Position numbers and translations under genes: made by a program
Origin: Phycisphaera sp.
Lineage (GTDB): Bacteria > Planctomycetota > Phycisphaerae > Phycisphaerales > Phycisphaeraceae
Reading direction: 5' to 3'
Assembly: GCA_016125215.1 (NCBI GenBank)
Contig: WGMF01000011.1
Location: 1-64,000, forward strand
DNA length: 64,000 nt
Notes under the pieces: generated by a model
Seen by the model: the letters and a program-made list of their open reading frames with translations, nothing else
The model's database searches: none
What the model was told of the DNA's origin: nothing
Shown: piece by piece, positions 42,365-50,497 of the stretch
Layout: every line of letters begins with the position of its first letter
Numbering within the stretch: position 1 is the stretch's first letter

Positions 42365-43009
42365 TCAGTGCAAAAGCGTGTTGAGTTGAACGAGTTCCGC
42401 CAGGCTCTGGACGCCCATCTTGTCCATCACTTTGGAGCGGTGGTTCTCGACGGTCTTGGGGCTGATGCCCAGTTCCATGGCGATCTGTTTGTTGAGCATG
42501 CCGCTGACCACCAGGCCCATGACTTCTTTTTCCCGCGCGGTCAGCAGGCTGAGTTGTTCCCTGGCCTGCTGCACCTTGAGGTCGTCCACGCGCTGATCGA
42601 TGTTGAGGTGGATGGCCTCACGGATCCGCTTGAGCAGGGACTCGTCGTCGAAGGGCTTTTCGATGAAGTCGAACGCCCCCTCCCGGACGGCCCGGACCGC
42701 CATCGGGATCGTGCCGTACGCCGAGATCAGGATGACGGGCAGGCGGACGCCTTGACTGCGTAGTTCGTTCTGGAAATCCAACCCGCTGATGTCGGGCATG
42801 CGGATGTCCAACAGGAGGCAGCCGTGCATCCTGGGTTGGTACTCTTCGAGGAAAGCCCTGCCCGAGGCGTAGGTTTTCGCGTTGAGGCCGGCCGTGCCCA
42901 GCAGAAACTCGATCGCGCTGCGCATGCCCCGGTCGTCGTCGATCACGAAGACGGTGGCGTCGCTGATGCTGCGGGGCAAGTCGAGTTGAGCTGGGCTATG
43001 CATGGACAT
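42365..43009 (-). CDS. FixJ-like response regulator
   Basis: The 214-residue protein has a receiver domain (VFVIDDDRGMRSAI, phospho-acceptor Asp68 in LLLDIRMPDISG, SAYGTIPMAV, Lys in IEKPFDD) and a LuxR/FixJ helix-turn-helix (LTAREKEVMGLVVSGMLNKQ, then ISPKTVENHRSKVMDKM). Its start overlaps the 3' end of the sensor kinase gene by 14 bases, so the pair is translated together. The regulon is not shown, but the pair closes the minus-strand arm that faces the multiheme cytochrome genes. Confidence 0.92.
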   Translation of the reverse strand: MSMHSPAQLDLPRSISDATVFVIDDDRGMRSAIEFLLGTAGLNAKTYASGRAFLEEYQPRMHGCLLLDIRMPDISGLDFQNELRSQGVRLPVILISAYGTIPMAVRAVREGAFDFIEKPFDDESLLKRIREAIHLNIDQRVDDLKVQQAREQLSLLTAREKEVMGLVVSGMLNKQIAMELGISPKTVENHRSKVMDKMGVQSLAELVQLNTLLH

Positions 43010-44732
43010 GTTGCACCGTCCTGACTGTAAAACTGAAGGTCATGCCGCTGTCCGGATTGTTCGTGGCCAACAGCCGTCCGTTGTGGGCTTCGATGAGGGT
43101 TCGACAGATGGGCAGGCCCATGCCCATGTTGCCCGGCTTGGTGGTGGTGAAGGGCTCGAAGATCCGCTGCAGATCACTCGCCGGGCAGCCCCTGCCGGTG
43201 TCGGTCACGTCCACACGTATGTCCTCGGGCCCGCTTGAACAGGCCGACACGGTGACCCGTCTGATGGGCGGGTCGCAGGCCTGGATGGACTCATAGGCAT
43301 TCTTGACCAGGTTCATGATGACCTGTTGAATCTGGACGCGGTCGACCAAGACCGTGGGGGTGTTGTCGGGGATGTGGGTCTGCAGGTCGATGCGCATGCG
43401 TTTGCGGTCCGGATCGATGAGTTGTGCAGCCTCCCTGACTAACATCGGCAGGTTATGGGGCCCAAAACAGGGGGGGTTGGGCGTCAAAAAAGTCCGAAGG
43501 CGATCGATGATCTCCACCGCGCGCACGTTCTGGGCATTGACGTCGTCGAGGGCCTTGACGATGCGTGGCAGGTCGGGCTGGGGCTGGGTGAGCAGCCTGC
43601 GAAAGCCGTTGAGGTAGGTGGCCACCGCGCCGAGGGGCTGGTGGAGTTCATGGGCCAGTCCTGCCGCCATCTCGCCCATCATGCTCACGCGCCCGAGCTG
43701 GGCCAGTTGTTCCATGTGCCGACGGGATTTCTCTTCGACTTCCTGGCGGTCGCGGATCTCCTGCGCCAGTTGCCGGTTGGTTTCGCTCAGTTCCCTCGTC
43801 CGCTCCTCGACGCGCATCTCGAGCACGCCGTAGGCTTCCTGGAGGGCTTTTTCAGCGTGCGTCCGTTCGTTGATCTGCCGACTGAGCGCCCACATGCCCA
43901 GCCCCATCCCCCCCACGAGCGCCACGCAGATAATCATGAGCGTCCGTGTCTGCTCGTCCCAGAAAGGCGTGACAAACGTGGCCAGGCGCAGCTTCATGCC
44001 GTTGCCCGGTCGGAGCAGGACGGTCTGGCCGATCAACCCCTCGTCCACCCGAGCGACGCGCGGCGTGCTGTAGATCACCTGGCCCTGTTCGCCGCACAGC
44101 TCGGTGTGGTGTGCCTGGAGGATCGACCGGTCCAGCGTGTCACGCAAAAGCAGTCGGCTGTTGTACGACGCCACGAAGACCCCCGCGGACTGGCCACCGG
44201 CGGGCGTGGAGACGTAAAGGTCAAAGCAGTGCGTGCCCGCAAGACCGATGTGGGGGTTGGAGTATGTCAACGGCTCGCCGGTCGTGACGGCCCGCATGGC
44301 GTCGGTGTGCTCGGGCACGGATTGGCTTAACTCGCTGGCTTCGTCGCGGTACTCCTCGGGCACGATCCACACCAGGCCCCGGCCGCCCCGCACAAAGAAT
44401 ACCGCGGTGATACGGGGTCGCTTGGCAATATAGCCGCTGGCCAGGCTGTGAAACTCGCTCTCCGTCAGTGTGCCTTTGGCGGCCTGTTCCGCCAGGAGCT
44501 TGAGGAATTCCTCGTCGGTTTCCAGCCGCGCCGAGATGGTGTCGCGCGCCGTCTGAAGTGCGCGCTCGAGTTCGACCTGCTTCTGGTTGCGGTGGTGGAC
44601 CTGCAGCCGCCAGATGAGAAGCGAGAGCAACAGCAACATCGTCACGGTCATCACCGCCGGCCCGAACCACGGCAGGCGCGTGATCCACCGCGCTCGCTTG
44701 TGTTTGCGCATGCTGCCGTGTGCCAGTGCCAT
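42996..44732 (-). CDS. Sensor histidine kinase (FixL-like, membrane-bound)
   Basis: The 578-residue kinase has a first helix (VMTVTMLLLLSLLIWRL), a periplasmic domain of about 220 residues (RITAVFFVRGGRGLVWIVPE, then GTHCFDLYVSTPAGGQ) that looks CHASE/PAS-like, a second helix near 260-280, a coiled coil (ELSETNRQLAQEIRDRQEVE), the HisKA box MGEMAAGLAHELHQPLGAVA (His near 360), and an HATPase domain (NLVKNAYESIQ, TDTGRGC, GMGLPICRTLIEAH). The sensed signal is unknown; no heme-PAS signature of true FixL is evident. It overlaps the response regulator gene. Confidence 0.9.
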   Translation of the reverse strand: MALAHGSMRKHKRARWITRLPWFGPAVMTVTMLLLLSLLIWRLQVHHRNQKQVELERALQTARDTISARLETDEEFLKLLAEQAAKGTLTESEFHSLASGYIAKRPRITAVFFVRGGRGLVWIVPEEYRDEASELSQSVPEHTDAMRAVTTGEPLTYSNPHIGLAGTHCFDLYVSTPAGGQSAGVFVASYNSRLLLRDTLDRSILQAHHTELCGEQGQVIYSTPRVARVDEGLIGQTVLLRPGNGMKLRLATFVTPFWDEQTRTLMIICVALVGGMGLGMWALSRQINERTHAEKALQEAYGVLEMRVEERTRELSETNRQLAQEIRDRQEVEEKSRRHMEQLAQLGRVSMMGEMAAGLAHELHQPLGAVATYLNGFRRLLTQPQPDLPRIVKALDDVNAQNVRAVEIIDRLRTFLTPNPPCFGPHNLPMLVREAAQLIDPDRKRMRIDLQTHIPDNTPTVLVDRVQIQQVIMNLVKNAYESIQACDPPIRRVTVSACSSGPEDIRVDVTDTGRGCPASDLQRIFEPFTTTKPGNMGMGLPICRTLIEAHNGRLLATNNPDSGMTFSFTVRTVQHVHA

Positions 44733-44758
44733 GACGGTTTACCGATCTGCTTCCGGGG

Positions 44759-45577
44759 TTAGTGGTCGTCGTGTTCCGGGTGTGTGGCTTGGGGGTGGTC
44801 GTCGTCGTCGTCGTGCGGCAGCGGCTGGCCCCCGCCCCCGGCCGGGAGGATGTCCAGCAACTGGTAGTAGGCGTCCATCTCGGTGGCGCTGGGGCAATCG
44901 TGATTCACGGGCCGCATCGAGTTGATCGCGGTGGCCAGCACCCAGTGCACACCGCCGTCCCCAAAGAGCAGGTTGCAGCCACGACCGTCGTGCGTGGCGT
45001 AGATCGTGCCGTGGAACCGGCTGTCTTCGTCGTAGCCGTTGACCCCGAGAAAATCCGTGAAGACGACCTTGTTGGTGTAGAGCTCGGTGCTGCGTTGCGC
45101 ACTGGTGAGCGAGGGTTTTTCAAAACGGGCCGCAAAGCCCGCGTTCAACCAGGAGCCGGGGCCCCCCGCGCCGTTGTTCCAGGGGTTCTCTGGCGTATCG
45201 AATGCCAGGTCGGGCGTGGGGGCTTGCCGGCCGGCGTCACAGTAGAACGTCGAGGGGTCCGTGATGTATTCGGTCAGAAGACCGAGGTTGACCCGGCTGC
45301 CGTTGGGTCGAACCATCGCCACCGTGTCGAGCGATAGCGAAGGGTCCCCGTAATAATCGGGCATGAGGTCGCGGTGATCCATGCTGTAAGACCACACCCC
45401 AAAGCCCAGGTGGTGCAGCGAAGTGGCACAGCGCACGATGTCCTTTTGCTTCTGCGCGGCAAAGAGCGCGGGCAACAGGATCACCAGCAGTATCGCCACG
45501 ATGGCCATCACCACGATCAACTCGACAAGCGTAAACGCGTTGGATTTTGCACGGGATGGCGGGGTCCGGGGCGTCAC
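44759..45577 (-). CDS. Prepilin-like protein with an Asp/His-rich tail
   Basis: The 272-residue protein has the prepilin motif AFTLVELIVVMAIVAILLVI and an LLFGDGGVHWV (H-x9-DG-type) region as in the DUF1559-like pseudopilins. The C-terminus is unusual: GGGQPLPHDDDDDHPQATHP followed by EHDDH, a likely metal-binding tail. The start is a GTG at 45577. The gene lies between ccsA and the kinase on the same strand, with 26 and 75 bases on either side, so it may share an operon with the cytochrome maturation genes. Confidence 0.8.
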   Translation of the reverse strand: MTPRTPPSRAKSNAFTLVELIVVMAIVAILLVILLPALFAAQKQKDIVRCATSLHHLGFGVWSYSMDHRDLMPDYYGDPSLSLDTVAMVRPNGSRVNLGLLTEYITDPSTFYCDAGRQAPTPDLAFDTPENPWNNGAGGPGSWLNAGFAARFEKPSLTSAQRSTELYTNKVVFTDFLGVNGYDEDSRFHGTIYATHDGRGCNLLFGDGGVHWVLATAINSMRPVNHDCPSATEMDAYYQLLDILPAGGGGQPLPHDDDDDHPQATHPEHDDH

Positions 45578-45652
45578 GGGTCGGTCCCTGTTGGGGCTGT
45601 CGGTCGGGTTTCGGGCGGTCGGCTTGCTGCGAACGGGTCCATCTTAACCGCA

Positions 45653-47395
45653 TCACTCCGCATTCAGAGCGGCAATCTTGCCTTGCCCCGTGGGCGCGGG
45701 CGTGCCGATCGGCCTGTGCGAGCCGACGGGCTTTGATCGGCTCCTCCAAAGACGCTCGGGCACGCCGCCGATCCCGATGACCAGAAGCTGTGACACGACA
45801 AAGATCGCCAGCCACCACGCCGCCGAGTCGATAAAACCATACGAGTGCAGGCCCCGACCGAGCATGTTCACGCCGAACCAAGACCAGCTCGTCACAACAT
45901 TGCCAAAGACCGCCAGCACCGCGATGCCCCGGTGCCTGACCAGCCCGCCCCAGCGTGCGTGGAGCACCAGCGCGTTCCACAGCACGATGACCAGCGCGCC
46001 GTTTTCCTTCGGGTCCCAGCCCCAGAACCGCCCCCACGACTGGTCCGCCCAGATACCCCCGAGGATCGTGCCGACGAAACTGAACAGCGTCGCAAAGCAG
46101 ATCACGCCGTAGATCATCTGTGCCAGTTGTTTTGAATCGGCTTCTCCCAGCGACCGCGTGAAGACGCCGCGGAAGATGTACGCTACCCCGAGCAGGCCCG
46201 CAAGATACGTGGCCGAGTACCCGAGCGTGATGACGACCACGTGTGTCGCCAGCCAGAAGTTGGTGTCGAGCACCGCCTGCAGCACCGCCATGGAGTCGCC
46301 GTTGCCCGAGAGCCCCTGCGCGATCAGCAGCGTCGTAAAGCCGGCCGCCGCCGCGACCACAAGGCCCATCGTGTTGCGGTGGAGGTATTCCAGGATCACG
46401 CACAACACCGCCACGCCCCACCCGATGAACAGGGCGGAGGAATAGAGATTGGTCACCGGGGGTCGGCCAGACAGATAGACCCGCATGCCCAGCCCGAGCG
46501 TGTGCACCCCCAGCACCACCACGAGCAAGGCAAACGCGGCGCCGTGCAAGACCCGTTGCCAGCGCAGCCAGCAGACCATCGTCATCAACCCGATCACGAG
46601 GTAAAGCACCGAAGCGCGGAAGAACACCCCGTAGCGGTTAAACGCCGCTTCGAGTCGGGCCCGGTCGGTCAGGGCGCGGTGATCCAGGCGCATCATGTCC
46701 CGCAGGCTGTGGGTCAAGCTGTTGAAGCGTGACGCATCACGGTCGCGGTACGCAACAAAAAGTTGCCTGTAGCCGTCCGCGATCCGTGCGGATCGTGTCG
46801 AGCCACCGCCCGCCTGCGAGACAAAGTGGATCGGTGCCCATTCACCCGGGACCGAGTCCGTTGGCACCAGACGGATGGCGTCCATCCCCCGCAGCGATTG
46901 GTAAAGGGCGAGCTGGTTGCTCAGTTGCAGCACCTTGCCCTGGTAGGCGTCACGCTGATCCTGTGGGGTCTGGTCCGCCAGGACCGCCTGCGCCTGAAGT
47001 TCGCTGGCCTTTTGCATGAGCAGGTTGTAGCTTGCTCGCTTGACCGTGGGGTCGGTCAGCCCAAGCAGCCCCCGCACGCCCGGGTGGTCCACCCGGAAGA
47101 CCCCGTCGTGGTCCGCCACATCCGGACGCGCGATCACGTCGAGAAGCCACGTGACCGCATCGAGGCTCTCTGTGTCGCGCATGAGTGACTGTCGGCCGCT
47201 GATCGACATCAGGCTGTTGCGGGCGATGCTGTCGATGGGCTTGCACCGACCGGAGAACAACGCGGGCAACTCGCCGAACGCGTCGGTGTCCAGCCCCTCC
47301 GGTCGTGAATGAACCGCAAGCGGGCCCGCGAGGTAGACCGCCGTCAACGCAAGTGTGAGGCCTATCGCCAATTTGTTTGACGTTCGATGATTCAT
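45653..47395 (-). CDS. ccsA: Cytochrome c biogenesis protein CcsA (ResC)
   Basis: System II cytochrome c maturation delivers heme to apocytochromes on the outer face of the inner membrane. The 580-residue protein has an N-terminal periplasmic part of about 250 residues and a C-terminal group of about eight helices. The tryptophan-rich heme-handling WWD motif is GGIWADQSWGRFWGWDPKEN at about 447-467, with flanking histidines. Its start overlaps the resB gene stop by four bases (ATGA), so the two are a coupled operon. It would mature the cytochromes encoded divergently. Confidence 0.93.
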   Translation of the reverse strand: MNHRTSNKLAIGLTLALTAVYLAGPLAVHSRPEGLDTDAFGELPALFSGRCKPIDSIARNSLMSISGRQSLMRDTESLDAVTWLLDVIARPDVADHDGVFRVDHPGVRGLLGLTDPTVKRASYNLLMQKASELQAQAVLADQTPQDQRDAYQGKVLQLSNQLALYQSLRGMDAIRLVPTDSVPGEWAPIHFVSQAGGGSTRSARIADGYRQLFVAYRDRDASRFNSLTHSLRDMMRLDHRALTDRARLEAAFNRYGVFFRASVLYLVIGLMTMVCWLRWQRVLHGAAFALLVVVLGVHTLGLGMRVYLSGRPPVTNLYSSALFIGWGVAVLCVILEYLHRNTMGLVVAAAAGFTTLLIAQGLSGNGDSMAVLQAVLDTNFWLATHVVVITLGYSATYLAGLLGVAYIFRGVFTRSLGEADSKQLAQMIYGVICFATLFSFVGTILGGIWADQSWGRFWGWDPKENGALVIVLWNALVLHARWGGLVRHRGIAVLAVFGNVVTSWSWFGVNMLGRGLHSYGFIDSAAWWLAIFVVSQLLVIGIGGVPERLWRSRSKPVGSHRPIGTPAPTGQGKIAALNAE

Positions 47396-48810
47396 GCCCT
47401 GGGTTTCCTGAGAAATGCGGTCAGCCCCAGACCGAATTGAACCGTCATCCCGATCGTGCCCAGGGCGCAGGCGATGTAAGGGATCGTCCAGCCGGGGTTG
47501 CGCACGACCATGAGCACGGTGCCCCGGTCCGGGTCGCCCTCACGCGCACCGGGGATCCAACTCGACTGAAAATAAGTCTCCCCCCGGTATCGCAGCGGGT
47601 TGTTCATGGAGATCGCAACCGCCCTGTCCACGTGGTGGAGTTCGTCGGTCAGGCGGATGTCGCTGGAGAAATTGCGCGGGACGCCCGTGCCGGGGTAGAG
47701 GTCGTGATTGAACTTGACCAGCTTGAGGGCGTACGGCCGGTAGTATCGGCGGAACCGCAGCGCGACGGTGTGGAGCGAGTCCCCGAACCGGACCGGTTGC
47801 CCGATCACGATGTCGCTGTCGACCTGAAAGTGCGGGGAGACCAGGTAACGCCCGATGAGCGTGTCGCCGTCATAGAGCGCGATCAGGGCCGAGGGCACGT
47901 CGATCGAACGGTCCATGCTCATGCCTGTGGCCGCGGACGTGGGGACCGCCACCATGTTGACGCCAAACCCAGCGGTGGCGCGGGGCTTGAGTTGACCGGC
48001 GGGATCGACACTCACCACCCGGGATTGCCTGATGTACTGCTCGACCGTGATCGCAAAGGGCAGCGTCGGGTGGCTGATACGCCGGCCCGTGCGGAGCGAT
48101 TGAAGCAGCATCGACTCGGGCACCGCGACGGTCCGGTCGTGCGTCGGGTCGGACGGATCGATCACCGCCAGTTCGACCTCCCGGATGTCCTGCGCCCATG
48201 AAGTCGTCGCCCCCTCGTAAATGGGCATCTGGGTTTCCACCGCCGACGCCGCGGTGACGCCCTCGCCGATGATGAGCAGGATCAGCGCCGCGTGGATTAG
48301 GATCACCCCGCAGCGCCGACCGAACGTGAGCACGCAACCCGCGACCACGGGGGCATACACCACCACGCCCAGCATCATCAGCGGCAGCACGCCCGTGTAC
48401 CCGCCAAACCGCGCGAGCACCCGCCCCGGCAGCGGGCTGTTGTGAAACCACGCAACCAGCGCCGCGCCGACCACGATCACCCCCCAACCCCACACGAGTC
48501 TTGGGCCCGTGGCCTTGACCCTGAAACGCAACGCATGCGCCGCAAGCAGGTTCACAAGCATCAAGCCCCCGACGGTGTACCCGCCGGGAAACAGAACTTC
48601 GCCCGGCACGTTCACGGTGCGCGGCAGGAATATCTGCAAGGGGACATAGACCACAAACGATCGGAAGTACCGGTGGACCACGTCCCAGATGCCACGGTCG
48701 ACCTGCGCCAGCGTGCCGAAGAAAACAAGCAGCACCAGCAGGCCCAGCAACACCACCGTCAGCCTCATGGACGCCAGCGGGCCGAGCATGTTTCGGAGTT
48801 TCTTGGGCAT
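47392..48810 (-). CDS. resB: Cytochrome c biogenesis protein ResB (Ccs1)
   Basis: The 472-residue protein is the partner of CcsA in system II. It has an N-terminal membrane pair (SMRLTVVLLGLLVLLVFFGT, GGYTVGGLMLVNLLAAHALR), a further helix pair, a large periplasmic domain (FGDSLHTVALRFRRYYRPYA, ISMNNPLRYRGETYFQSSWI) and a final helix (IPYIACALGTIGMTVQFGLG). The RYRGETYFQSS segment is typical of the ResB family. It is followed directly by ccsA. Confidence 0.92.
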   Translation of the reverse strand: MPKKLRNMLGPLASMRLTVVLLGLLVLLVFFGTLAQVDRGIWDVVHRYFRSFVVYVPLQIFLPRTVNVPGEVLFPGGYTVGGLMLVNLLAAHALRFRVKATGPRLVWGWGVIVVGAALVAWFHNSPLPGRVLARFGGYTGVLPLMMLGVVVYAPVVAGCVLTFGRRCGVILIHAALILLIIGEGVTAASAVETQMPIYEGATTSWAQDIREVELAVIDPSDPTHDRTVAVPESMLLQSLRTGRRISHPTLPFAITVEQYIRQSRVVSVDPAGQLKPRATAGFGVNMVAVPTSAATGMSMDRSIDVPSALIALYDGDTLIGRYLVSPHFQVDSDIVIGQPVRFGDSLHTVALRFRRYYRPYALKLVKFNHDLYPGTGVPRNFSSDIRLTDELHHVDRAVAISMNNPLRYRGETYFQSSWIPGAREGDPDRGTVLMVVRNPGWTIPYIACALGTIGMTVQFGLGLTAFLRKPRA

Positions 48811-48832
48811 GGGGTGTCGGGCTTATGAATAC

Positions 48833-49987
48833 TTATTGCGACTGGAAACGCAGTGATTCCAAAAACGACACAAACGGCTCGTACTGGCTTTCGAGCAGTG
48901 GCGCAGCCCCGGTCATCTTGAAAAACCAGGTCTGCCCATCGTGTTGGATCGGGGCGACCACGATGCCCATCCCCGCCGAGGGGCCTTGCGTAGCGACAAA
49001 GCGGTACACCCGCGCCTCCTGGCCATCGATGTTGACCGTGCCAGCGTCTTCGCTGTCGAGGCTTGCCACCGGCAGGAGGCCGACCTGGTTTCGCCACCGG
49101 TTGACGTTGGCCAACTCCCCCCCCACGTCGCCCGGAAAAGCCGTGATGGCCATCTCCCCGCTCCGGTTGTCGTGCGTGAAAACCAACGTGGCAAACCGCA
49201 TGTTGCGCGGCTGCGGGTCAAGGGACCAGCCCTCGGGCACACGGAACGACACCGGCCCGATGTTCTGAACGCCGTCGCCGTTGACCGGTGATTGCACCCT
49301 CGCGTGATCCACGTGCGGGTTCGGCGTGACTTGTGCGGGATGAACCGAACGCAGGATCAACAGAAAATCGGGCTCGACCCCGGCAATCAGCCCGACCGAC
49401 CCGCGGGCCTTGAAAAACCACGTGGAATCCGTGGTATGGATCAGCGCCGCCAGCATCCGTTCATGTGACGCCGCGTCCGTCACCGCGGCTTGAGTTGCCA
49501 GATCGACCAGCGTCACCGCCACTTGGCCCCCCTCCAACGGGCGTGTCATCCCGGGCAACGCCGCCTCATCAGTCTCCGCAAGCCCCATCTGTTTGCGCCA
49601 GCGATTGACGTTGGCAAGCAACGACCCAGACTGGAGCGGCAGTTTGGTCACCGTGATTTCAAAACCATCCGATGAACGGGTGAGTGTCATCTCACGCATC
49701 GGCCCGCCACCCGGACGTTGCGACCAGCCCGCGGGCAACGCCCACTCCAGCCGATCCGTGGACACGGCCTCACCGGCGCCTTGCCCATCGGACACGGCCA
49801 TTGCGGGCGCGCGTCCCATCGTCATCGGCGACACCTCTTTCGGCGCGTTGTAGGTCCGTATCTCGCTGCGTTCGTCGCAACCCCCGGTAAAAAGCGCGAT
49901 CGAAAAAAACGCGCACACCACGGCAAGGCGTGATGAATACAAACACCGGTCGTTTGTCCGGATCAAGACAGTAAGCCATCGCGTCAT
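48833..49987 (-). CDS. Lipoprotein with two tandem homologous domains
   Basis: The 384-residue protein has a signal peptide with a lipobox (SIALFTGGC, Cys36 region). The mature part has two related domains: ALPAGWSQRPGG, TVTKLPLQSGSLLANVNRWR and FRVPEGWSLDPQ, AITAFPGDVGGELANVNRWR, each with a later STWFFKARG/TWFFKMTG strand. The tandem shows an internal duplication. ATG 49987 has AAGGATG upstream. I do not recognise the family. It is the first gene of the minus-strand arm with resB and ccsA and lies 500 bases from the divergent electron-transfer operon. Confidence 0.75.
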   Translation of the reverse strand: MTRWLTVLIRTNDRCLYSSRLAVVCAFFSIALFTGGCDERSEIRTYNAPKEVSPMTMGRAPAMAVSDGQGAGEAVSTDRLEWALPAGWSQRPGGGPMREMTLTRSSDGFEITVTKLPLQSGSLLANVNRWRKQMGLAETDEAALPGMTRPLEGGQVAVTLVDLATQAAVTDAASHERMLAALIHTTDSTWFFKARGSVGLIAGVEPDFLLILRSVHPAQVTPNPHVDHARVQSPVNGDGVQNIGPVSFRVPEGWSLDPQPRNMRFATLVFTHDNRSGEMAITAFPGDVGGELANVNRWRNQVGLLPVASLDSEDAGTVNIDGQEARVYRFVATQGPSAGMGIVVAPIQHDGQTWFFKMTGAAPLLESQYEPFVSFLESLRFQSQ

Positions 49988-50497
49988 CGGCTCATCCTTG
50001 TGCAGACCCACCCGCTGGGGCGAGATGAGTGGCTGAAACAACCTTATATCAATGTCGGTCCGATTATCGCTCATCAAGCGCAGAATTGAGCGGATTTTGC
50101 CCTTTTTTTCGCTGGCGTTTTTCCCTGAGTCCCCTGGGCAATCCCCCTATATGCATGTTTTGATTCGGGGGATATGCCCAGATGATGACCGTCTTTTCTA
50201 TCAATACATAAAGCCACGCCCGGCGCGGCACCGGCTTCGATACTCGGCCACACGATCACGTAATACCCTGATTATTACCGTGTTTACCGGCGTTTCGTTC
50301 ACCGGATTCTTTATCGCCAAGGCGTGATCGGTATTCATAGGAAGCCCGGTTAAGAAATGCTTTGAAGTTTGTCGGTCCTGTGGTAGTTAAGACCTCATCA
50401 CACCGATAACGCAAGAGTGTGTTGCCGGATACACGCAAGGCAACAGGCCCGCCGATGTCGCTGATTGCAGCATGAATTCACGCAAGCAGATCGATGC
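49988..50497. promoter_or_regulatory. Divergent AT-rich control region with a long hairpin
   Basis: The 510 bases separate the cytochrome maturation arm from the electron-transfer operon and are visibly less GC-rich than the genes. A 14-bp stem with one bulge (CTGGGCAATCCCCC, 50134-50147, with GGGGGATATGCCCAG, 50167-50181) encloses 19 bases (TATATGCATGTTTTGATTC). A weak sigma70-like box pair (TTGAAG 50362, TAGTTA 50384) is on the plus strand. No long ORF fits a gene. A binding site of the FixJ-like regulator would be expected here but I cannot point to it. Confidence 0.5.
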
